DNA of 64,000 nt from CALJFL01 sp963669435 (GCA_963669435.1 OY770025.1:3348001-3412000), one strand, 5' to 3'; shown: positions 54,531 through 63,575, counted from the stretch's first letter. Notes: generated by a model from the sequence alone, not told the origin. Numbers and translations: made by a program.

Positions 54531-55843
54531 ATGTCGCAAGTAGAGTTCAATCAGCAGCTCTGTGATTTCCTGGCCGTTGCCACGACCCCTTTTCACGCTG
54601 TGTCCGCGATGTCGTCCATCCTGGAAGCCGCGGGTTTTGAATCTTTGTCCTCGAACGCCAGCGCCGAGCCGCTGGCTCCCGGAAAGTATTTCCTGACGCG
54701 CAACGACAGTTCGTTAGTGGCGTTCATTGTCGCACCGATGTTTCGCCTTCCCAGGGCATGCGCATGGTTGGCGCCCACACCGACAGTCCTTGCCTGATGG
54801 TCAAACCGGCGCCGGAGAAAACCCGCCAGGGGTATTTTCAGCTTGGCGTTGAGGTCTATGGTGGCGTGTTGCTCAACCCCTGGTTTGATCGCGACCTGTC
54901 CCTCGCCGGTCGGGTCAGCTATTCAGCGGCCAACGGCAGCCTGAAGACCACGCTGATCGATTTTCGGGACCCCATAGCCGTCATTCCCAGCCTCGCCATC
55001 CACCTTGATCGTGAGGTGAATAAAAAGCGCTCCATCAACCCACAGACGGATATTTTGCCTGTGCTTTGCCAGGTTGAAGCCGGCGAATCGCAGGACTTTC
55101 GCGAGTTGCTGAAACAGCGCATTGCCGTTGAGTACCCGGAATCGGACGTGGAGCGCGTACTGGATTATGAGTTGTGCTTTTACGATACCCAACGCGCTAC
55201 CCTTGTCGGTTTACAGCAGCAGTTCATCGCCTCGGCCAGGCTGGATAACCTGCTCAGTTGCTACACCGCCCTGCAAGCACTGCTGAGTGCGGATGGCAGC
55301 TGCTCCACTTTGATGATTTGCAACGACCACGAGGAAGTTGGTAGTGCCTCACTGGCGGGTGCGCAGGGACCTTTGCTGGAGACCGTGCTGCGGCGCCTGG
55401 CCGGTGACCAGCCAACTTACGCTGCCCTGGTGGAAAACTCGATGATGATATCGGCGGATAACGCCCATGGTATTCACCCCAATTTTGCCGATCGTCACGA
55501 CGATAACCACGGTCCAAAACTGAATGCGGGACCGGTAATCAAGATCAATGCCAACCAACGCTACGCGACCAACAGCGAATCGGCGGGGCTGGTGCGCTTG
55601 CTCGCGGAGCAGGTTGACGTGCCCTTACAGTCCTTTGTGGTGCGCACGGATATGGCCTGCGGCAGTACTATCGGACCCATCACCGCTACGGAGATTGGTG
55701 TGCGTACGCTGGACATTGGCGCGCCCACGTTTGCCATGCACTCTATTCGCGAGTTGGCGGGAGCCCGGGACGGCTGGCTCCTTCGGCAATTGCTGCAGCA
55801 ATTCTTCAACCATCGGGGACCGCTCACCGCCAATGCGGGGTAA
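54531..55843 (+). pseudogene. apeB: M18-family aminopeptidase (ApeB-like), interrupted by an apparent 1-nt frameshift
   Basis: Aspartyl aminopeptidase family. The first part (54531 to about 54732) has FNQQLCDFLAVATTPFHAVSAM and LAPGKYFLTRNDSSLVAFIV, ending in the wrong frame. The rest, in another frame, continues GTDVSPSQGMRMVGAHTDSPCL (zinc His and Asp). It then carries DHEEVGS, MSADNAH-like MMISADNAHGIHPN and MACGSTIGPIT to the normal end. Adding one G at about 54732 (GC to GGC) gives a single protein of about 437 residues. All metal ligands are kept, so the break looks like a sequence error or a very recent mutation. Confidence 0.88.
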
Positions 55844-55884
55844 TCCGCGATAGTGTCCCTTCGGGTTAACTGGTCGTAGTCCTG

Positions 55885-57009
55885 GTGCGTGCTCTCCTGC
55901 TATCGGCGTACCACGCCCAGAGTCACGCCCATTGGGCGGAAATGCTCAGGCTTATGTTGCCCGATTGGCAATGGCAGCTGCTGAGCCTGCCACCACGCTA
56001 TTTCAGCTGGCGGGTACGGGGTAATCCGCTGTATTGGTCCGAGGCTGAGCGAGAGACGCTGGAGGCCGGCTATGACCTGGTGGTCGCCACCTCTATGGTA
56101 GATTTGGCCACCCTCAGAGGCCTGGTGCCGGCCCTGGCCAACACACCCTGTATCTACTACTTTCACGAGAATCAGTTTGCCTATCCGGCGAACGCCGCCC
56201 AGCCCGACACGCAGCTACTGGAAGCACAAATGGTGTCACTGTACGGCGCTCTCAGCGCGGATCGTGTTGTATTCAACACCCGCTACAATCGCGACACTTT
56301 CTTCGCAGGGTTGGACGCGTTATTGGGGCGATTACCCGATCACGTGCCACCGCAGATCGTTCCAGGCCTGCAGGATAAATCACGGGTATTGCCGGTACCC
56401 GTGCAATGCCCGGTTTCCGAAGGTGCGGGAGATGCTGGGTTCAGTCCCAGGGGTGCAGACAGTTTTTCAGTCCCGCGGCTGGTTTGGGTTGGTCGTTTCG
56501 AGTATGACAAGGGTGCGGCCACGCTGCTCGAACTGTTGCGTGCACTGCGGGGCAGGGGACTGGCTTTCGAGATCGCGGTAATCGGCCAGCAATTCAGGAA
56601 CAGTCCACCCGAATTCGCGCAGATTGCGACAGAATTTGGCCGAGAGCTCGCACAATTTGGATATCTACAGAGCACGCGGGAATATCGCGCCTGGTTACAT
56701 GCTGCCGATATGGTGGTGTCCACGGCGCTGCACGAGTTCCAGGGTGTCGCCGTATTGGAAGCAGTGGCAGCCGCTTGTATTCCCGTGGTCCCCGACCGTC
56801 TGGCTTACGCAGAACTGTACCCGGATCGCTACCGGTACCCATCATTCCCGGGCGACGCCTCCCGGGAAGGGAGCGCCGGCGCGGAATTGGTGGAGCAGCT
56901 GTTCCTGGCGTTGCAAGCCGGCGAGGTGCATCCGCCCGATATCAGTGCCTTTGCACCGGGTGCGCTGGCTGATGACTATAGAGCACTGTGCGCATTGGTG
57001 GCGGGATAG
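55885..57009 (+). CDS. tRNA-queuosine alpha-mannosyltransferase-like glycosyltransferase (QTMAN family)
   Basis: A 374-residue GT-B-type protein. The N-terminal domain starts LLLSAYHAQSHAHWAEMLR and has FSWRVRGNPLYWSE, VVATSMVDLATLRGLVP and YYFHENQFAYPA, which identify the DUF3524 family of GTDC1/QTMAN. The C-terminal half has PRLVWVGRFEYDKG and the donor site HEFQGVAVLEAVAAACIPVVPDRLAYAEL. In animals QTMAN adds mannose to tRNA-Asp queuosine; bacterial members are less studied. The start is a GTG. It follows the aminopeptidase gene at 41 bases and precedes trpS. Confidence 0.85.
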   Translation: MRALLLSAYHAQSHAHWAEMLRLMLPDWQWQLLSLPPRYFSWRVRGNPLYWSEAERETLEAGYDLVVATSMVDLATLRGLVPALANTPCIYYFHENQFAYPANAAQPDTQLLEAQMVSLYGALSADRVVFNTRYNRDTFFAGLDALLGRLPDHVPPQIVPGLQDKSRVLPVPVQCPVSEGAGDAGFSPRGADSFSVPRLVWVGRFEYDKGAATLLELLRALRGRGLAFEIAVIGQQFRNSPPEFAQIATEFGRELAQFGYLQSTREYRAWLHAADMVVSTALHEFQGVAVLEAVAAACIPVVPDRLAYAELYPDRYRYPSFPGDASREGSAGAELVEQLFLALQAGEVHPPDISAFAPGALADDYRALCALVAG

Positions 57010-57063
57010 CCTCGCCGGGGTATTACCAGTATCATTGCGCCTTTTTCCGCGAAGCGAACCACT

Positions 57064-58077
57064 ATGGCTAAACAACGGGTACTCACCGGCATTACCACCA
57101 CCGGTACACCGCACCTGGGGAATTATGTCGGTGCAATTCGCCCTGCCGTTGCTGCTTCTCGCGACGAGTCGGTCGAATCCTTCTTCTTTCTCGCCGACTA
57201 TCACGCGCTGATTAAGTCGGCGGGCCCGGAGCAGGTCCGGCAGTCCAGTCGTGAAATTGCGGCGACCTGGATTGCGCTTGGACTGGATACGGACAATGCC
57301 GTATTTTATCGCCAGTCCGATATACCTGAGATTCCGGAACTCACCTGGGTGCTCACCTGTAATGCGGCCAAGGGGCTGATGAATCGCGCCCACGCCTACA
57401 AGGCCGCCGTGCAAGCCAATGAAGAGGCGGGTGAAGATCCGGACTACGGCATCACCATGGGGCTCTTCAGTTATCCCATCCTGATGGCCGCCGATATTCT
57501 GATGTTTAACGCCCACCAGATTCCCGTTGGCCGGGACCAGATTCAGCACGTGGAAATGGCCCGTGATATCGCCCAACGCTTTAATCACAATTTTAGCGAG
57601 TTGTTTACCCTGCCTGAGGCGCTTATCGATGACAGTGTTGCGGTTCTGCAGGGGCTGGACGGTCGCAAGATGAGCAAGAGCTACAACAATACGATTGCCT
57701 TGTTCCAGACTGAGAAACAGCTGCGTAAATCGATCAATAAAATCAAGACCAACCTGCTGGAACCGGGTGAACCCAAGGACCCGGAGGGCTCCACGGTGTT
57801 CCAGATCTGGGCCGCTTTTGCCTCACCGGAAGAAACCCAGCGCATGCGTGACGAGTTTGCAGCAGGCATCGCCTGGGGCGAGGCCAAGAAACAGTTGTTT
57901 GAATTGATTAATGCCGAATTGGCTCCGGCCCGTGACCGTTACAACGAACTGATGGACAACCCCGACGAGATCGAGGAGATACTGCAGGCCGGGGCAGCCC
58001 GGGCGCGCGCGCAAAGTTCGGAGCTGATGGCCAGCGTTCGCGAGGCAGTGGGCATTTCGTCGATGACGAAGGGCTGA
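57064..58077 (+). CDS. trpS: Tryptophanyl-tRNA synthetase
   Basis: A 337-residue class I synthetase. The HIGH-type motif is TTGTPHLGNYVGAIRP and the KMSKS motif is LDGRKMSKSYNNTIALF. It matches the long-loop gammaproteobacterial type (insert LEPGEPKDPEGSTVFQIWAAF). It is convergent with the TonB receptor. Confidence 0.97.
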   Translation: MAKQRVLTGITTTGTPHLGNYVGAIRPAVAASRDESVESFFFLADYHALIKSAGPEQVRQSSREIAATWIALGLDTDNAVFYRQSDIPEIPELTWVLTCNAAKGLMNRAHAYKAAVQANEEAGEDPDYGITMGLFSYPILMAADILMFNAHQIPVGRDQIQHVEMARDIAQRFNHNFSELFTLPEALIDDSVAVLQGLDGRKMSKSYNNTIALFQTEKQLRKSINKIKTNLLEPGEPKDPEGSTVFQIWAAFASPEETQRMRDEFAAGIAWGEAKKQLFELINAELAPARDRYNELMDNPDEIEEILQAGAARARAQSSELMASVREAVGISSMTKG

Positions 58078-58133
58078 CACACGCGCGTCGGTTTTACATC
58101 GCGTCGGGGTTTGACTAACCCGATAGTCGAGGT

Positions 58134-60194
58134 CTAGCCACCGCCGAGTGCAAACGTGGTTTCGAGGTAGACACCGGTCGGTTGGCCGACAAAATAACGG
58201 TAACTTCCAAAGCCGAAATCTGCCCGTTCGGCGTAGTCCTCGTTGAGCAGGTTGGTAATCCGCAGGGCCGCAGACCAGCGCTGACTAAAGGTCATGGAGG
58301 TGCGCAGGTTGAGCAGCGAATGGCCCTCGTATTCGTGTTCGTTGTCCGGCTCCAGGTAGTATTCATCCATGTATACCCATTCCAGTTCAGCCCTGGCGGG
58401 TTTGCCGAACAGCGCGCTGCCGGACCAGCCCACGCGTGCACTGCCAAACAGCCGCGGCGCCGTGTCAATGTCGTTACCTTTGATATCGCCGCTGGAACCG
58501 AGCAGATCAATGCGGCTTTCGTAGGTGTGTCTCGCTGCAGTGAAATCAGCGCCCAGATACCAGTGATCAGTAATTCGATAGTCGAGGCTTAACTCACCCC
58601 CGTAATGACGGGTCTTGGCACCGCTGATGTTTTGTCGGTCGGCGTCCTGGAAAATAACCTCGTCCTTATACATGCTGTAAAACGATACGTCGTAAACCAG
58701 ATGTTCCGATAGTTCGCCCCTGAACCCGAGTTCGAAGCTATCGATTTGTTCCGAATCCAGGTCAGCGGTTTGCTGACCGGCCTGTAGCCGGTACAGCTCT
58801 GTGGTCTGGGGTGCCCTGAAACCCCGCGCCGCACGGACGTAGCCCAGCAGCGCATCACTGAAGCGGTAGCTGGCACCGATATTGACTGTCCAGTCATTGA
58901 AATCGTCCGAGCGGTCTGCCGGACGGTAGAAGCGGCAGGCAGTCGCTTCCGGACCGCAGGCCGGGCCGTCCCCTGTGCGGTTGTCGTAGTCGTAGTCTGT
59001 GTACTCATACCGCACGCCGCTCAGTACCGTCCAGCGCTCGTTAAAGTCCCTGCGCAGTTGGCTATAGAGCGCGGCGGAGACTGCATCTACCTGGTAGTCG
59101 TAGTGCACACCGGCGGGTTGGTTGGGGCTGAATTCATCCTCCTGGACTTCCTGCAACCAGCCATCGGTGTACTCCAGGTCAATCCCATTCTGCCAACGCC
59201 AGTTCTCACCTTCGGTGTCGATGGTGGTGCGCAGGCCGATGCTGCTATGGCCATTCTCCTCTACCGGCTGCCAGGGTAGAAAGTGCTGCAGGAATTCCAT
59301 CTGGTTATTGCGGAAATAGGGTGTAATTGATAATCGGCTGTCGGTGCCCAACTCGCGGCTGGCAGTGCTGTACAGTCGCAGTGACCAGGCGTCCCGGTAG
59401 GCCTCGGGGTTCGGGTTGGTGTCCTTGAGGGCGTTGTCCTTGTAGGCTTCAAAGCCGCGAATGAACCCGGCCGTTTCCTGGTTGAGGTTGGTGGCCTCGA
59501 GGGCGCTCTGGAAGTCCCAGGTGTCACCGGCGTAATCGTGCCGCAGCGTAATTTTCTGCTGGTCATAACCCGAATCGTCTTTGTAGCCGCCGTCGGTCGT
59601 GCCATTCACGCTCACACTCACGCCCTGGCGTCCATAGGTATTGCTGTAGTGGTATTTGCCCCGGTAATAATCGTCTGGCCCCGCCTCCAGTGACAGCTGG
59701 TGCTGCAGATCCTCCGTGGGCGCGGCGGACATTATGTTGATAACGCCGTGCAGGGCATTGGAGCCATACAGTGCGGTGGCAGGCCCCTTGATCACCTCGA
59801 TTCGGCCGGCCTGTTCGGTGTTGGCGTCAAACAACTGGTTAACATTACAGAAGCCAGGCGCTCTTAAGCTGATGCCGTCCCATGCCATGTAAAACGCGCC
59901 GCATCCTCCCGCGCCAGTCAGCACCGGTGAACGAAGTGCGGTAAGACTTTCCTGCCCGTTGCCTCGACTTATCCATGTGCCTGCTACGCGCTGCATCAGC
60001 TCGTTAATATGCACCTGGCCGGTCAGCGCAATTTCCTCGCTGTCCACCACGCTCCAGGGCAACGGCAGGGTCAGGGCTTTCTCATTGACGCGGGTCGCGG
60101 TTACCAGTATTTGCTCGGTAATCGTGTCTTGTGCAGCTACAGGCGTGCTTGCTATGGCCAGGCTCATCACCAGGCGCCGGAAAGTGTGGCTCAT
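58134..60194 (-). CDS. TonB-dependent outer-membrane receptor
   Basis: A receptor of about 686 residues. A signal peptide ends near VAAQ, and the TonB box is EQILVTATR. The plug has LTGQVHINELMQRVAGTWISRG and GRIEVIKGPATALYGSNALHGVINIM, and the beta-barrel covers the rest. Cysteines occur in the plug (GGCGAFYMAWD, GFCNVN) and in a loop (PACGPEATACRF). The ATG at 60194 is preferred over 60281, which has no signal-like sequence. The substrate is unknown; no cobalamin riboswitch or Fur box is visible upstream. Confidence 0.92.
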   Translation of the reverse strand: MSHTFRRLVMSLAIASTPVAAQDTITEQILVTATRVNEKALTLPLPWSVVDSEEIALTGQVHINELMQRVAGTWISRGNGQESLTALRSPVLTGAGGCGAFYMAWDGISLRAPGFCNVNQLFDANTEQAGRIEVIKGPATALYGSNALHGVINIMSAAPTEDLQHQLSLEAGPDDYYRGKYHYSNTYGRQGVSVSVNGTTDGGYKDDSGYDQQKITLRHDYAGDTWDFQSALEATNLNQETAGFIRGFEAYKDNALKDTNPNPEAYRDAWSLRLYSTASRELGTDSRLSITPYFRNNQMEFLQHFLPWQPVEENGHSSIGLRTTIDTEGENWRWQNGIDLEYTDGWLQEVQEDEFSPNQPAGVHYDYQVDAVSAALYSQLRRDFNERWTVLSGVRYEYTDYDYDNRTGDGPACGPEATACRFYRPADRSDDFNDWTVNIGASYRFSDALLGYVRAARGFRAPQTTELYRLQAGQQTADLDSEQIDSFELGFRGELSEHLVYDVSFYSMYKDEVIFQDADRQNISGAKTRHYGGELSLDYRITDHWYLGADFTAARHTYESRIDLLGSSGDIKGNDIDTAPRLFGSARVGWSGSALFGKPARAELEWVYMDEYYLEPDNEHEYEGHSLLNLRTSMTFSQRWSAALRITNLLNEDYAERADFGFGSYRYFVGQPTGVYLETTFALGGG

Positions 60195-60467
60195 CTGGGG
60201 CTCGTTTAAAGGAAGAGGCGGGCATTGTAGCTGAAAAGCCACGGTGCTGGTCAAGAACAGGGCGCCGCTGTTTTCGAGCAATGCCTTCGAGAAAACCGCA
60301 GCGAAATCCGCGTCCGATAGGCATTCACATTAATATAGAAACTGCTGGCGAGTGGGGCCTTGGTCGGCATAAAATCGCTGATTCATTATTCACGATCGAT
60401 CACTGTGCCGGTCCTGATGATCGCCTGGTGATAGAGCAAAATACAGCCGATAAAGCAGGAGAGGGTT

Positions 60468-60836
60468 ATGCTTGGATATGTCAGCATGGGCACGAATAAT
60501 TTCGAACAGGCGCTAGCGTTCTACGATGAACTGTTCGCAGTGTGCGGTGGCAAGCGCATGATGGAGTTCGAGGGTTTCATTGTCTGGGGTACGTCGATGG
60601 ACGCGGCTATGTTCGCGATTGCCAGGCCTTTTAACGGCGAGCCTGCCACCGTGGGCAATGGCGTCATGGCGGCCATCCAGGTCGACTCCCAGGAAGCCGT
60701 GGCTGCTATGTACAACAAAGCCCTGGAACTCGGTGGAAAGGATGAAGGTGCACCCGGTCAGCGTGGCGAGGGATTTTACGCTGCCTATTTTCGGGACCTT
60801 GATGGGAACAAGCTCAACGCGTTTGTCGCCGGATAG
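60468..60836 (+). CDS. VOC-family (glyoxalase-like) protein
   Basis: A 122-residue protein of the vicinal-oxygen-chelate fold: GYVSMGTNNFEQALAFYDELFAVCG, the middle strand MAAIQVDSQEAVAAMYNKALELGG and the end FYAAYFRDLDGNKLNAFVAG. Members bind metals and small organic substrates; this one cannot be assigned. It is divergent from the TonB receptor. Confidence 0.9.
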   Translation: MLGYVSMGTNNFEQALAFYDELFAVCGGKRMMEFEGFIVWGTSMDAAMFAIARPFNGEPATVGNGVMAAIQVDSQEAVAAMYNKALELGGKDEGAPGQRGEGFYAAYFRDLDGNKLNAFVAG

Positions 60837-60942
60837 CGTGTTGCCGGCGTCAGGGCTTACCGAAGTGTTATTGAGAGCGGCTTCCTGTCCAGAGGGTGTT
60901 AGTCACACAGTCCAGAGCCGCCAAGTAGAGAGCCGCTGAACT

Positions 60943-60972
60943 TGATAGCCTTAGGCTAGTCTAAGTTCTAAT
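60943..60972 (+). promoter_or_regulatory. Promoter with palindromic operator ahead of the Ddn-like gene
   Basis: TTGATA (60943-60948) and TCTAAT (60967-60972) are 18 bases apart. A palindrome TAGCCTTAGGCTA (60946-60958) overlaps the -35 and the spacer, which is the position of a repressor site. The regulator is not known; the XRE-type gene at 62424 is a neighbour candidate. Confidence 0.5.
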
Positions 60973-61014
60973 CCGTCCCGGTGCTATCTGCGTATCCCTG
61001 CGTGAGAGGTCATT

Positions 61015-61476
61015 ATGAAATTACCTGAGCCACTGTTTGCCGTTATTAACCCGATAATGGGGATGTTTCTGCGGTCACCGATTCACGGCCTGTGGAGTGA
61101 TAGCCTGATGCTGATCACCTTTACCGGTCGTAACAGCGGCAGGGAATTCACCACGCCGGTGCGTTACCTGCGAGACGGCCAAAATATTCTTTGTTACACC
61201 TCCAGCAAAAATCAATGGTGGCGCAACCTGCGGGGCGGTGCTCTGGTGCAATTGCGTGTGGCTGGCCAGTCGGGACCCTACACAACCGAGGTTATCGAGA
61301 ACAACCCTGAGGATATCAAGCGGCGGCTCATCAACTATCTGGGCGTGTATCCCCAGGATGCGGCCTACCACGATATTGCGCTCGCGGCGGACAAGTCGTT
61401 GGTGCAAGAGGACCTCGAGAAGGCAAGTCACGACGCTGTTGTGGTCATTGCCACACCTGTTAAATCACCACATTGA
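61015..61476 (+). CDS. Ddn/FDOR-like nitroreductase-family deazaflavin-dependent oxidoreductase
   Basis: A 153-residue protein with the split-beta-barrel sequence of the F420H2-dependent quinone reductase/Ddn family. The core reads LMLITFTGRNSGREFTTPVRYLRDGQ, then CYTSSKNQWWRNLRGGALVQLRV, where the GRxSG and the WxxNL patterns are typical of the family. Some members use flavins rather than F420. An F420 operon lies at 25.5-31.2 kb of this same window, so F420 use is plausible. It overlaps the GNAT gene by 4 bases. Confidence 0.78.
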   Translation: MKLPEPLFAVINPIMGMFLRSPIHGLWSDSLMLITFTGRNSGREFTTPVRYLRDGQNILCYTSSKNQWWRNLRGGALVQLRVAGQSGPYTTEVIENNPEDIKRRLINYLGVYPQDAAYHDIALAADKSLVQEDLEKASHDAVVVIATPVKSPH

Positions 61477-61892
61477 TCACGATCAGGGAGTACAGTAGCA
61501 GCGATCTCAGTGCGGTTATCGCGCTGTGGGAGGCTTGTGGCCTGGTGGTCCCGCAAAATAGCCCTGAGCGCGATATTCAACGCAAGTTACAGGTTGACGC
61601 CGATCTTTTCCTGGTGGGGGTCAAGGCGGAGCAGGTGGTGGCTTCGGTAATGGGTGGTTACGAGGGCCATCGCGGCTGGATCAATTACCTGGCCGTACAT
61701 CCACAGGAACAGGGCAGCGGTTTTGGTCGCCAGATGATGAACGCCGTTGAAGAGCGACTTCTTGGCAAGGGGTGTCCCAAGATCAACCTGCAGATCCGTA
61801 CGACGAATTCTGCGGTTCGCGCCTTTTACCAGTCGCTGGGCTACAGCGTTGATGAGGTGGTGAGTATGGGTAAGCGCCTGGAGTTGGATTAA
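61473..61892 (+). CDS. GNAT-family acetyltransferase (YpeA type)
   Basis: A 139-residue acyltransferase. The N-terminus ITIREYSSSDLSAVIALWEACGL and NSPERDIQRKL, then WINYLAVHPQEQGSGFGRQMMNAVEERL (acetyl-CoA loop) match YpeA. A TTG start overlaps the previous stop codon (TTGA), and no better ATG is in frame nearby. The substrate is unknown. Confidence 0.85.
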   Translation: MITIREYSSSDLSAVIALWEACGLVVPQNSPERDIQRKLQVDADLFLVGVKAEQVVASVMGGYEGHRGWINYLAVHPQEQGSGFGRQMMNAVEERLLGKGCPKINLQIRTTNSAVRAFYQSLGYSVDEVVSMGKRLELD

Positions 61893-61939
61893 TTACACCA
61901 CTCCATTGACGCTTACCAGCGAGTGCGGGCGCGCACTAT

Positions 61940-61989
61940 GGTCCGGCCTGGACAGGTCCCGCCTGGGTCGGTCCGGGCAGGCCAGGACC
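61940..61989. terminator. GC-rich hairpin between convergent genes
   Basis: GGTCCGGCCTG (61940-61950) pairs with CAGGCCAGGACC (61978-61989) with one bulged A. It lies between the GNAT stop (61892) and the DUF2834 stop (61997). There is no T run. Confidence 0.45.
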
Positions 61990-61996
61990 CGGCTGC

Positions 61997-62296
61997 TCAA
62001 GCTCCGGAGGGACTGTCTTTTTTGGTTGCCAGGTACAGCAATGGGCCAATTGACCCGGTGAATATCGTCAGGACCACCCAGGGCCAGGGATTGCGCCCGG
62101 CCTTCTTTGCCTCAGGAACCAGCCAGGTGAGCACCAGTATCAGCGCGATCACCAGGTCGATGATGACCTGCCAACCCGCCGGGCTGTAACGGTGGTAGTC
62201 GATGATGCCGATATAGCCCACCTGGGACAGGGCGTAGACTGTCAATATAGAAAACGGAATCAGTAAAATGATGGCCAGTATGCGTCTATTGCTCAT
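61997..62296 (-). CDS. DUF2834-type small membrane protein
   Basis: A 99-residue protein with three hydrophobic helices (ILAIILLIPFSILTVYALSQ, VIIDLVIALILVLTWLV and WPWVVLTIFTGSIGPLLYL). The ending GSIGPLLYLATK is typical of DUF2834. The ATG at 62296 has GGGAGA upstream; a longer frame from 62449 overlaps the divergent regulator gene and is not supported. Function unknown. Confidence 0.8.
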   Translation of the reverse strand: MSNRRILAIILLIPFSILTVYALSQVGYIGIIDYHRYSPAGWQVIIDLVIALILVLTWLVPEAKKAGRNPWPWVVLTIFTGSIGPLLYLATKKDSPSGA

Positions 62297-62423
62297 TGGG
62301 GGTCTCCCTCTGTTCGGTTTTGGACTATCCTCCAGCAACGGCTGAATAGAAGCAATTACCTCACAGGTAATTGCCCACATGCACTGATGCGCGCCACACT
62401 GAGCTGAAACCGGGGGAGCGATT

Positions 62424-63263
62424 ATGTCCAGCGCGGTACTGTCCACCAATCAAAATTTTATGAGCGTGTGTCGCCAGTGGCGGCAGTTTAGAAAGTTGTC
62501 TCAGCTCGATCTGGCGATGGCCGCTAACGTATCCCAGCGGCATGTCAGTTGGCTGGAGACTGGCCGCAGCCAACCCAGCCGCGAGATGGTGGTACGCCTC
62601 GCCGAGGCGATGGAAGTACCCCTGCGGGACCGCAACGTAATGCTGCGCTCGGCGGGCTTTTCTGCCGCTTACCGCGAATCACAGTTGCATGATCCGGATA
62701 TGGCACCGGTGCTGGATGCGTTAAATCGTGTGCTCAGCCACCATGACCCGCTGCCCGCAGTCGTGGTGGATCGCTTCTGGAACGTGATACGCAGAAATGA
62801 AGCGGCAGCCATGCTGCTGACGCTGGCTGGAGATCCCGCGAGCATGATTACGGGTGGCGAGGAGGCGGGTGAGGAAGGCGGTGTCCTGAACCTGGCGTTA
62901 CTCACCATCCACCCTCAGGGTCTAAGGCCTTACATTGCCAACTGGGAGCAACTGGCCCCGTCCTTTGTACGGCGCTTAAAGGGTGAACTACTCGCCACCA
63001 CCGATGCGGCAGTGCGCGCCAGGCTTGAATACTGTATTGAGCTGGCAGGGCCGATTGAAGAGGGCATACAGCCAGCGGCTAACCTACTGCCGGTGTTACC
63101 ATTGGAGTTGAACATCAACGGGCTTGAGTTGAGCCTGTTCACGGTCATGTCCACCTTCGGTACCCCCCAGGACATCACCACGGATGAATTGCGTGTGGAA
63201 ACTTTCTACCCGACCAACGCCAGTACCGAGCAGTTCTTCAGGGACAGTGCGGCGGCAAGGTAA
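62424..63263 (+). CDS. XRE-family regulator with MmyB-like ligand domain
   Basis: A 279-residue regulator. The helix-turn-helix is at residues about 15-70 (WRQFRKLSQLDLAMAANVSQRHVSWLETGRSQPSR). The C-terminal region (about 95-275; LPAVVVDRFWNVIRRNEAA, then TIHPQGLRPYIANW, and STFGTPQDITTDELRVETFYPT) matches the MmyB PAS-like fold that binds a fatty acid in relatives. The target may include its own region or the Ddn-like operon. Confidence 0.92.
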   Translation: MSSAVLSTNQNFMSVCRQWRQFRKLSQLDLAMAANVSQRHVSWLETGRSQPSREMVVRLAEAMEVPLRDRNVMLRSAGFSAAYRESQLHDPDMAPVLDALNRVLSHHDPLPAVVVDRFWNVIRRNEAAAMLLTLAGDPASMITGGEEAGEEGGVLNLALLTIHPQGLRPYIANWEQLAPSFVRRLKGELLATTDAAVRARLEYCIELAGPIEEGIQPAANLLPVLPLELNINGLELSLFTVMSTFGTPQDITTDELRVETFYPTNASTEQFFRDSAAAR

Positions 63264-63314
63264 ACCCGGTTTCAGCTTGCGCGAAGCGTTCCTGCACCTG
63301 GCTCGAGACCACAG

Positions 63315-63575
63315 TCACTTTTTCAGGCGTCCAAGGCATGTGCGGTAGTGCTGAGCGACCTCTGCGTGTTCGGTGTTGCCAGGATTCTTGCGCGCATCAG
63401 ACAACCACGCCTGGAACTCAATGTAGGATACGTCGTCACGGCCAGTCGTGCCGCTGGCCTCGGCTCGACAGTGCATTTCGGCGCTCGATTCCGGTGACTT
63501 GCTGAACGCGATGTAAATGACGCCAGCCGCGAATGACAGGACCAACACGGCGGCGGCGAGAAACAGCCCCTTCAA
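63315..63575 (-). CDS. Small hypothetical membrane-anchored protein
   Basis: An 86-residue protein with an N-terminal hydrophobic segment (LFLAAAVLVLSFAAGVIYIAF) acting as signal or anchor, followed by a soluble part with two cysteines (MHCRAE, YRTCLGRL). No family is recognised. It follows the next gene on the same strand after 54 bases. Confidence 0.6.
   Translation of the reverse strand: MKGLFLAAAVLVLSFAAGVIYIAFSKSPESSAEMHCRAEASGTTGRDDVSYIEFQAWLSDARKNPGNTEHAEVAQHYRTCLGRLKK

Noticed and set aside
54758..55843. Aminopeptidase starting at an internal methionine in MRMVGAHTDSP
   Set aside because: The family has about 70 residues before this point, and they are present in the neighbouring frame; a 1-nt frameshift explains it.
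58081..58133. Possible rho-independent terminator between trpS and the TonB receptor
   Set aside because: A short imperfect stem (TCGGG-TT with AACCCGA) is there, but with a bulge and without a T run; too weak to call.
60195..60467. Cobalamin riboswitch upstream of the TonB receptor
   Set aside because: I looked for the B12-box pattern on the minus strand and saw none.
62297..62449. N-terminal extension of the DUF2834 protein
   Set aside because: It overlaps the divergent XRE start and shows no family similarity; the ATG at 62296 has a good ribosome site.
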